64,000 nt of DNA from Paguma larvata (Eukaryota; Chordata; Mammalia; Carnivora; Viverridae), in contig CM057825.1 in the NCBI GenBank assembly GCA_030068075.1, positions 121,199,434 to 121,263,433 of the forward strand, in the 5' to 3' direction. Positions 57,600 to 64,000 of this stretch are shown piece after piece. The translations under genes and the position numbers were made by a program. Position 1 is the first letter of the stretch, and each line of letters opens with the position of its first letter. The notes under the pieces were generated by a model. That model was not told where the DNA came from. It saw only the letters and a program-made list of their open reading frames with translations, and did not search any database.

Positions 57600-57785
57600 G
57601 GGTTGAGTGGGGTACTAGAGATGGGGGAACCAGCACTTGCTCTGTGATTGTAATGCAGTGACTTAATTTCTCAATACCCTTATCTATTAAATGGCGTTAC
57701 GAGCCCTATTAAACAGAGTTCCAGGGAGGGTAAAATATTGGGGGCGTAAATTTCTTAGCACAGAGTAGGTTAGTTAAGATGGTGA
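57600..57785 (+). mobile_element. MIR SINE fragment
   Basis: 'gcagtgacttaatttctcaa', 'tacccttatctattaaatgg' and 'tcttagcacagagtaggtta' follow MIR order. Its tail ends at the GAA tract. Confidence 0.68.
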
Positions 57786-57810
57786 CAGTGATGATGCTGA
57801 AGATGATGCT

Positions 57811-57864
57811 GAAGAAGAAGAAGAAGAAGAAGAAGAAGAAGAAGAAGAAGAAGAAGAAGAAGAA

Positions 57865-57896
<32 letters not shown>

Positions 57897-58185
57897 AGAA
57901 GGAGAAGAAGAAGAAGAAGAAGGAGAAGAAGAAGAAGAAGGGGAAGGGGAAGAAGAAGAAAAAGGAGAAGGAGGAGGAGGAGGAGGAGGAGGAGGAGGAG
58001 GAGGAGGAGGAGGAGGAGGAGAAGGAGGAGGAGGAGGAGAAGGAGGAGGAGGAGGAGAAGGAGGAGGAGGAGGAGAAGGAGGAGGAGGAGGAGGAGGAGA
58101 AGGAGGAGGAGGAGGAGGAGAAGGAGGAGAAGAGGAAGGAGAAGGAGAAGGAGAGAGGAGGAGGAGGAGGAGAGGAGGAGAAAAG
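57811..58185. repeat. 375-bp pure-purine (GAA)n/(GGA)n tract
   Basis: Every base from 57811 to 58185 is A or G. It starts with about 25 uninterrupted gaa units, passes through mixed gaa/gga blocks, and ends in gga units with periodic gaagga breaks. ORFs of up to 154 codons across it (poly-Leu, poly-Ser/Pro, poly-Lys/Glu) are repeat translations. Confidence 0.99.
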
Positions 58186-58194
58186 TAGGTAAGA

Positions 58195-58255
58195 GATGAC
58201 ATTTATTAAGTGTTTTTTTTAATGTGCCAGACACTGTTCAAGATGTTTCATCTAT
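58195..58255 (-). mobile_element. MIR SINE fragment
   Basis: 'tgacatttattaagtgtttt' and 'gtgccagacactgttcaaga' are the reversed MIR tail, on the far side of the GAA tract. Confidence 0.72.
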
Positions 58256-58640
58256 TGGATTTGTTAAGGAAATTCTAGCTACTCTAGCAGATAAACCCTC
58301 AAGTCTCAGGGCTTAACACAGTATTAAGATTACTTCTCACTCATATAAAGTTCAATTAGTGATGGGAACAGAGGCAGAGGAAGTCACTGCTCCACAAAAT
58401 CATTCAGAGACTGGGGCTCACCAAAGCTCTGCCATCTTTGATATGTGGTTTCTGAGGTTGTGTTCTGCATGGGCATCTATCCAGCAGGTGGGGGAGGCAG
58501 TTGGGAGGATTAGGCCAGAGGTTTTATGGACCATGTCTGAAAGTTGTCTGCATAAATTCTGCTCATATTGTCCCAAACACAGTCACATGACTCCTGTCCA
58601 GATGCAGAAGAAGGGTTGGGAAGCATAGTTCTTGTCTGGC
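58256..58640 (-). mobile_element. LTR remnant, probably ERVL-MaLR type
   Basis: 'tctcagggcttaacacagta', 'ttctcactcatataaagttc', 'tgccatctttgatatgtggt' and 'cagtcacatgactcctgtcc' resemble a common mammalian LTR in reverse complement. I cannot assign the family with certainty. Confidence 0.55.
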
Positions 58641-58724
58641 CTGCCATAACTCTATGTTACATCTTTGTTGGGCAATCATTTGTTTTGCCACTCATACAAA
58701 AAACCTCACACAAAAAGCCTGAAG

Positions 58725-58815
58725 TAGGGGGCTCTTATTACTTCTATTATTGAAGATGGAGAAACTGAGGCACAGAAGGTGGTGGAGCTAAGAAGTGATT
58801 CCAGGTTAGTTGGTT
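58725..58815 (-). mobile_element. MIR SINE core fragment
   Basis: 'gatggagaaactgaggcaca' and 'gtggagctaagaagtgattc' are reversed MIR core words. Confidence 0.72.
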
Positions 58816-58919
58816 ATCCCTTTGAAAGTGAGAGAGATAACATAATTGTGCTCAGATATTTATCATTCACAAAAGACATAACTCAGACTTTTACACCGGG
58901 AGGACCTTAGGTCCCATCT

Positions 58920-59400
58920 CTGTCAGGCAGCCTTGATGATGGCCCCAAATGATCCCCATCTTCTAGTCTTCACAGCCTTATGCAATCCTTTCCCCTTGAG
59001 CAACTTGCTTCTAATCAATAGAATATGGTGATGTTGTCACTTCTGTCATTAGATGACCAAGAGATTGTGACTTCTGTCTTGCTCGCAAATGTTCTCTTTT
59101 GCTGTTTTTAAAGAAGTAAGCTAACATATTAGAGAGTCCCCCATAGAAAGAAATTGAAGAGGGCCTAAGGCCAAGAGCCAGGGAGGAACCAACACCCTCA
59201 GTCCAACAATTCTTGAGTAACTGAATCCTGCCAACAACTACATGAGTGAGCTTGCAAGCAGATCTGCCCCACTTGAGCCTTCAGATGATACTCCAACCCT
59301 GGCTTACACTTTGATTACAGGCTCACAAGAGATCCCTGAAGCACAGAACCCAGTTAAGCCATGCTCAGATTCCTGGTCTCTTATAAGTAACAATAAATAA
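58920..59400 (+). mobile_element. MaLR LTR remnant, MLT1 group
   Basis: 'tgcaatcctttccccttgag', 'gccaacaactacatgagtga', 'gcttgcaagcagatctgccc' and 'gagccttcagatgatactcc' follow the longer MLT1-type LTR in forward order, ending near an AATAAATAAT stretch. Confidence 0.78.
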
Positions 59401-60384
59401 TAATACAGAACACACTATCTAAATCCAACATCTTTTACTACCATGGATCTCCTTAATGATGATTTTATCCCCTGTAGACTTCTAGATCTGAAAAATTCCT
59501 TCTATCCAGCAAACCACATTCTTTGAGCAAGAATTTATCTTCTTTCCAGTTTTAAAAATTGTATTGAAACCGTAACAGGATCTGCAGTAATATCAGGTCC
59601 CTGACACGCTCACGACATCACCAACAGCCAGGGAGATGGAAGAAAAGGCACTACAACCAAGTTCAGAATTGTCTTACCCGAACCCAAGGTGAAGAAGCTT
59701 AATGAGCTTGAGGTTTGTTCTAATCTCTTCCGTGGGGCCTAGGGTATATGATGATCCAGAACGGAGGTTTAAAATATTGAAAGTAGTATCTGGAAACTGT
59801 GCTCAGAGCTTTATGTAGATTGTGTTATTACATTCTCATACCAGCCCTTTGGCAGGTGCTATTAAGAGGCCCACTTGGAGGCAAACATGGATTTTCTGAC
59901 TCCAGAGGTCCTACTCTTATCCAAAAGATAGCAAGACCTCCTAGAGAGGGGAAATGGCTTTCCTGGAGTCATACAAAATTAAGGGACACCTAGTTAAAAT
60001 TCCTCCTTTCCTGTCTGCCTGTCTCAGAGAGCTCCTCTGATCCTGCTTTCATTCCCACTCCCCAGACACTAGCGCATTCTGGAGACCAGGTACCATTTTG
60101 CTGGTGACATATGGCGTATGGAGGACAGATTTCAAGAACACGAAGGACAGAAACATCAATGGAGACAGCATCAGGCCAGCTGTGTGTCTCCAGGTCAGTG
60201 ACAGCTGGTAAGAATGGATACTGACCAGTGGACACTACCTGACCCAGAGGAGTATACTTCTCCCTGAACTTAACTGAACATCTTTAGAGCAATTTTAGGA
60301 CCCATTACACTTCCCAATTACTTTCTGCAACAGAAGCAAGTGTGGGCATAGATCATGTGAGGACAAAGTGGATCACTGTGGTAC
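59401..60384. other. Unique sequence with a possible MIR scrap
   Basis: 59795-59990 may be a reversed MIR ('ccctttggcaggtgctatta'). The remainder shows no gene or repeat; the 81-codon ORF at 59990-60235 is unrecognised. Confidence 0.4.
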
Positions 60385-60655
60385 GGTTGGCTTTGGAAAC
60401 ATACAGATCTGGGTGTGGATTCCCAACCCTGCCTCGCACTAGAGGTATGCTCTTGGAAGAGTCATATCACCTGAATCTCAGTTTTCCCATCTTGAAAATG
60501 GGAACAAGGCCTCTTCCTTGGAGCACTGTTGAGAGGAGAAACTGAGGCAAAGCATGGACAGTTCTTAACCCGGTGCCGAGCCCATAAAAAAAGCTCAATA
60601 ATTGGTAACAGAAAGATGTGTTGCTATTATTATCATTATGATGATGATTATCTTT
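60385..60655 (+). mobile_element. MIR SINE with (ATT)/(ATG) tail
   Basis: 'catcttgaaaatgggaacaa', 'ggagaaactgaggcaaagca' and 'gctcaataattggtaacag' follow MIR, ending in an attattatcattatgatgat tail. Confidence 0.72.
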
Positions 60656-60872
60656 CAAGGCTGACTGAGTTTATGAGGAAGATTTATTTTAGTTTTAGGT
60701 GATAAATATATTTCTAACTGGGTTTAAAAAAAACCAGAATCTGAAAATTTCTGGGACAGTGAAGTCTTTGTAGTCAGGATCTTCTAAGCGCTGGGCTGGG
60801 GAGAGCTTACCTTGAATGGAAAGCTATTATTATTAACTGTCTCCAACATGCCTTTAAAAATAGTCCCCAGAC

Positions 60873-60990
60873 GGGGCGCCTGGCTGGCTCAGTCAGTAGA
60901 GCATGTGACTCTTGCTCAATCTCAGGGTTGTAGGTTCGGGCCCCATATTGGGTGTAGAGATTACTTAAAAAATAAAATCTGAAAAACAAG
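60873..60990 (+). mobile_element. Short CAN SINE retaining tRNA-Lys shape
   Basis: The head ggcgcctggctggctcagtc, a tagagcatgtgactcttg A-box/anticodon-arm region and a gttgtaggttcgggccccat B box are well kept, then directly taaaaaataaaatc. Flanks agtccccagac (60862-60872) and agtccctaaac (60991-61001) are a target duplication with two mismatches. It is an old short subfamily, not a functional tRNA gene. Confidence 0.93.
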
Positions 60991-61159
60991 AGTCCCTAAA
61001 CAAGTCTGATAAAAGGTTCCCGAACCTCAGACATCTGCCCTTCTCTTCAGGGAGGGGTAAAGAATTTGGGGTTTCACTTCCAGTACCCCAGTGTTTGAAT
61101 GACCCGATTCCAGGGAGTTGTAAGGACATTTAACACATTTGCAACAAAAATACGTATAC

Positions 61160-61355
61160 AACACGGTATGTGGTTAAGGGCTTGAGGGTGAACCAGAAAG
61201 ATGTGGGGTTCAATACTCTCTGTCACTGACTTGCTGTGTTTCTTTGTGCAAGTGTAACCTCTCTGAGCCTCAGTCTCTTGTTCTAGGATGTGGGGGATAA
61301 TAAAAATACTATTTCATAGGATTGTCATAGCATGCGCTGTAATCATTATGATAAC
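61160..61355 (+). mobile_element. MIR SINE, near full length
   Basis: 'gtatgtggttaagggcttga', 'cttgctgtgtttctttgtgc', 'aacctctctgagcctcagtc' and 'tcataggattgtcatagcat' follow MIR order. Confidence 0.88.
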
Positions 61356-61357
61356 AA

Positions 61358-61510
61358 AAGCTAACTCCTGAGTGTTTACTAGGAGCCCATTAATGTCCTT
61401 GAATCTATTACTTTATTTCTCTCAACAGCCAATGAAAGAGATACTATTATTAACCCTACTTTAAGGATGAGAAAGTCAAAGCATGGTGACAAAAGGAAGT
61501 AGCTCTCAGT
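61358..61510 (-). mobile_element. MIR SINE, inverted next to the previous copy
   Basis: 'aaaagctaactcctgagtgt', 'ttactaggagcccattaatg' and 'aaggatgagaaagtcaaagc' are in reversed MIR order. Confidence 0.72.
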
Positions 61511-61514
61511 CTTT

Positions 61515-62225
61515 CTAGTCCATGGGTGCTTAGCCTAGACCCACAGTCCCTCAAGGGGATCCGTGGATCGAATTCCGTGGATTTGGAAATGTGGATGGTG
61601 AAAAATAACATCTTTATTTTCACTAGCCTCTAACCGAAGTGTCGTATGTCCCTCAGTTATAAAAATAGGCAAAAAACCATCATGACATTAGCGCTGACCT
61701 GGGACGATGTCACCAATAGAATCACGGATGCTGTCACATCAATGTGCACTTGTAACAGAGAGCTCAAAGAACTGTTTGCACTCATCACTACACTGCCATC
61801 TGTCATTTGATCTTGTCATTTAAGGCAATAGTTACAAATCACATATATTACTGTATCACACGTGTAGGTCCTTAAAATATTTTCGTATTGAATTTCCAGA
61901 TAATAGTTCTATTTCCTAACTCCAAGTATTTCATTTTATGCATTTATTTTTTTAATGTTCATTATTTTTGAGGGGGTGTGGTGGGGCAGAGAGAGTGGGA
62001 GACACAGAACCCGAAGTAGGCTCCTGGCTCCGAGGTGTCAACACAGAGCCTCATGTGGGGCTCGAACTCACAAACTAGGAGATCATGTCCTGAGCCAAAG
62101 TCCGACGCTTAACCAACTGAGCCACCCAGGTGCTCCCATTTTATGCATTTAAAATCATTATTCTGAGAAAGGATCTCAGGCTCCCTCAGACTGCCAAAGA
62201 AATCCATGGCAAGAAAAAGGACTAT
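61515..62225. mobile_element. DNA transposon fossil split by a SINE
   Basis: 'atccgtggatcgaattccgt' through 'gggacgatgtcaccaataga' up to cattttatgcattta is interrupted. It then resumes with 'aaatcattattctgagaaag' and 'cagactgccaaagaaatcca'. I recognise this as a common mammalian MER-type DNA transposon, probably hAT, but do not assign the family. Confidence 0.65.
61947..62136 (-). mobile_element. CAN SINE with perfect 15-bp target duplication
   Basis: cattttatgcattta occurs identically at 61932-61946 and 62137-62151. The copy carries 'gaactcacaaactaggagat' and ends 'gagccacccaggtgctcc'. The GA block is short. Confidence 0.97.
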
Positions 62226-62282
62226 TGTAGTAAGTCCACAGCTGTTAAAGCAATGGAAATCCCTCAACATAAAGCCAAGTAC

Positions 62283-62831
62283 CTAGCAAGTGCTCATGGC
62301 AGAGATGCCACTACAATAATAATTATTATTCCACGCAGCACAATCCTGTTCATCCAGGAGCAAACATTTGGAAGTGATAAAGGACTTAATCCTGTTGACT
62401 ATATCAAATGCCACAGTGAGAAGTAGGGGGGAACACCCAACCAAGTGAGAGAGTAGGAATAGAGATTTTTCTATCCCAACCTCCTCCTTCTTGGGATGAA
62501 GAAAGAGAGTCTCGAAGGGCACTAGTTTCAGGCCCCAGGGCACATGTCGAATTACCGTGAAATTAATACCAGCAACTAGTTCTTCTGGAGTCAGTCCCCC
62601 ATCTCGAATGGGACACAATCTTCCAACACGGAACATGAAGCCAAAGGGTGAGTCAGGGTCCCTCCCTCTGGAAGCACACACCTCCATCCCATTTCCTTCT
62701 GCATCCCGGGCCCCACAGAATGGGCCCACAGATGTTGGATGACCAGCGAATGTGGTGCAACACTTTTCAGGTCCATGGGCTACTGCATTGTGATGACAGG
62801 ACATCTGTTCCAGTGAATCCTGGGTCCCCAT
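62283..62831 (-). other. Unidentified ORF, 182 codons
   Basis: This is the longest frame not explained by simple repeats. It is Cys-containing and of mixed composition, with residues such as GPFCGARDAEGNGMEV and PFGFMFRVGRLCPIRDGG. I recognise no domain, signal peptide or family. Chance openness, a decayed pseudogene or an exon are all possible; there is no splice or promoter evidence. Its 3' end (62283-62360) abuts transposon-derived DNA. Confidence 0.2.
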
Positions 62832-62929
62832 TCATCTAGGTTGGAGGAGCTTGGGAATCAGCATTTTTATCAGGTTTCCCCACTGACTCACTTGCTCATC
62901 CCAGTGACCGCTACTCTATAGTAGTCAAA

Positions 62930-63155
62930 GCATGATAGGAGTTCTCAAATCCATATCCCACTCCTACTGCTTACTAGTTAAATCCCTTGGGGCAAAATAA
63001 CTCAAGTTCTAAACAGAATTTACCTCCAGTGCCAACAATGCCTACCTTATACAGTCGCGAGGATCGTATGTGGCAATGCACACAAAGTCCTCGACAGTGT
63101 TTGGCATATGATGAGAGTTCTACAAATATAGCTGATGTGGTGGTTGTTTTTGAGT
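62930..63155 (+). mobile_element. MIR SINE fragment
   Basis: 'actgcttactagttaaatcc', 'ccttatacagtcgcgaggat' and 'cgacagtgtttggcatatga' follow MIR order. Confidence 0.72.
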
Positions 63156-64000
63156 CGTGACCAAGCGGCTTCGCTAGTGGAGGAATCTGTCACTGCCCCC
63201 GCCCCACCCTCCGCAGAGGCATTATCTCTGTCCTACCACCATCCGTGGGGCTGTGAAGTGTGCTGTCCATGACTCGACCTCCGAAGAGTTTCTGAGCACT
63301 AGAGGAGTAAGCACCCTCTGTCATCTAGACTTCTCTGGTAACCACAGCTATGCCCCAGACGGAACGAGAGGGAGAGCCCATGAGATCTACTTTGGGAGAC
63401 GCCCACTCCCTACTGGCGTCCCTTCATCCCTCAAATCAACTTTTCTCAGACCCCCTTTCTAGTGGGACCATACTAAGGCCAGTTTCTACCTAAACATTTC
63501 CAACTGAAAGAATGCTCTTAACATCATTCTGTTTTCTAACAGAAGCCAGGCAGGTAGTAAAATTTAACAAATAGCTGAAGAATCCAATCTCCTCTTTTGT
63601 TTTTTTTTTTAAACCCTAGCCACTGATAAAAACAAAAGTGCAAATCTCAGCAAGATTCTTGACCAGCGCTGATACATTTAGTTATGACGAGCAGACCTAG
63701 CAATGATATATTTTCTGAAGGCAGGAAGTGAAGCTAAGAGACACAGACACTTACCAAAAAGGCTTCCAAGAAGAAAGTCTTCTGGAAAATTTGTGTAAGT
63801 TGCTACAAAGTAAAAACGTCCTTTTACCTATAACAATTTGCTGTGCATCCTGAATTTATATGAAAGATTTATACCTCTGTGCTAACACTGATAGTCCCTG
63901 GTGGGATCCTGCTCAGATGAGGATATGGGATCTGAGAAAGTGTTAAACACAAACGGAGATCCGACTTGAAAATTCCCTGAGCAGACAAAACCAGTCTAGT
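63156..64000. other. Unique sequence, no gene seen
   Basis: No repeat or gene is recognised up to the window end. 63650-63720 (gaccagcgctgatacattta) has a conserved-element feel but no firm support. Confidence 0.35.

Noticed and set aside
57770..58234. ORFs of 137-154 codons encoding poly-Leu, poly-Ser/Pro or poly-Lys/Glu
   Set aside because: They are direct translations of the GAA/GGA tract in different frames.
60873..60990. Possible functional tRNA-Lys gene
   Set aside because: A and B boxes are visible, but there is no intact cloverleaf, an A-rich tail follows, and target duplications flank it. It is a SINE.
62820..62950. Possible MER5-like element near 'aatcagcatttttatcaggt'
   Set aside because: Only one internal word matches and no terminal inverted repeats are visible.

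Overview
The window is mammalian nuclear DNA and almost certainly comes from a carnivore, most probably a cat (Felidae). The evidence is at least 23 copies of tRNA-Lys-derived CAN SINEs. Their head reads like ggcgcctgggtggctcagt, and most carry a 'cagctcagagcctggagcct' body followed by a CT-rich stretch and an A-rich tail. From memory this is the feline form (SINEC_Fc-like); other feliforms cannot be excluded without a database search. Mammal-wide fossils (MIR, L2, L1M, MaLR/MLT1 LTRs, MER5 and MER20 hAT elements) fill much of the rest.

I recognise no protein-coding gene, exon, tRNA, rRNA or other functional RNA gene. Open reading frames are short and most are explained by repeats, for example SINE bodies read in reverse or the GAA tract read as poly-Leu, poly-Ser or poly-Lys. 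Two non-repeat ORFs, at 62283-62831 (-) and 2674-2964 (-), are kept as weak, unidentified candidates. The window is best read as intergenic or intronic.

Layout. 1-6 kb: MLT1 LTR remnants at both ends with a SINE, an L1 3' end and an L2 fragment between. 7-22 kb: many MIR fragments, several split by younger SINEs, a MER20 split by a SINE, a SINE-in-SINE cluster near 17 kb, and a repeat-free block at 15.4-16.2 kb with conserved-element character. 22-30 kb: a run of minus-strand SINEs, including two stacked at one target site (28.2-28.6 kb), then a repeat-free block at 29.8-30.6 kb. 31-36.5 kb: a long L2 3' end split by a SINE, then an old L1 with ORF1-type and ORF2-type sequence joined by an internal deletion. 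37-48 kb: MIR, MER5, antisense L1 3' ends (one holding an AT-rich tract) and a 174-bp pure CT tract. 48-57 kb: mostly unique DNA with MIR and L2 scraps. 57-64 kb: MIR halves flanking a 375-bp pure-purine GAA/GGA tract, two LTR remnants, an inverted MIR pair and a DNA transposon cleanly split by a SINE.

There is no operon-like or gene-system organisation. What can be learned is the order of insertion (MIR, L2, L1M, MLT1 and MER first, then older CAN SINEs, then young SINEs), some unusual simple-sequence tracts and several candidate conserved non-coding elements. I found no previously undescribed biological system. Repeat family names are from memory and boundaries are approximate unless target-site duplications fix them.
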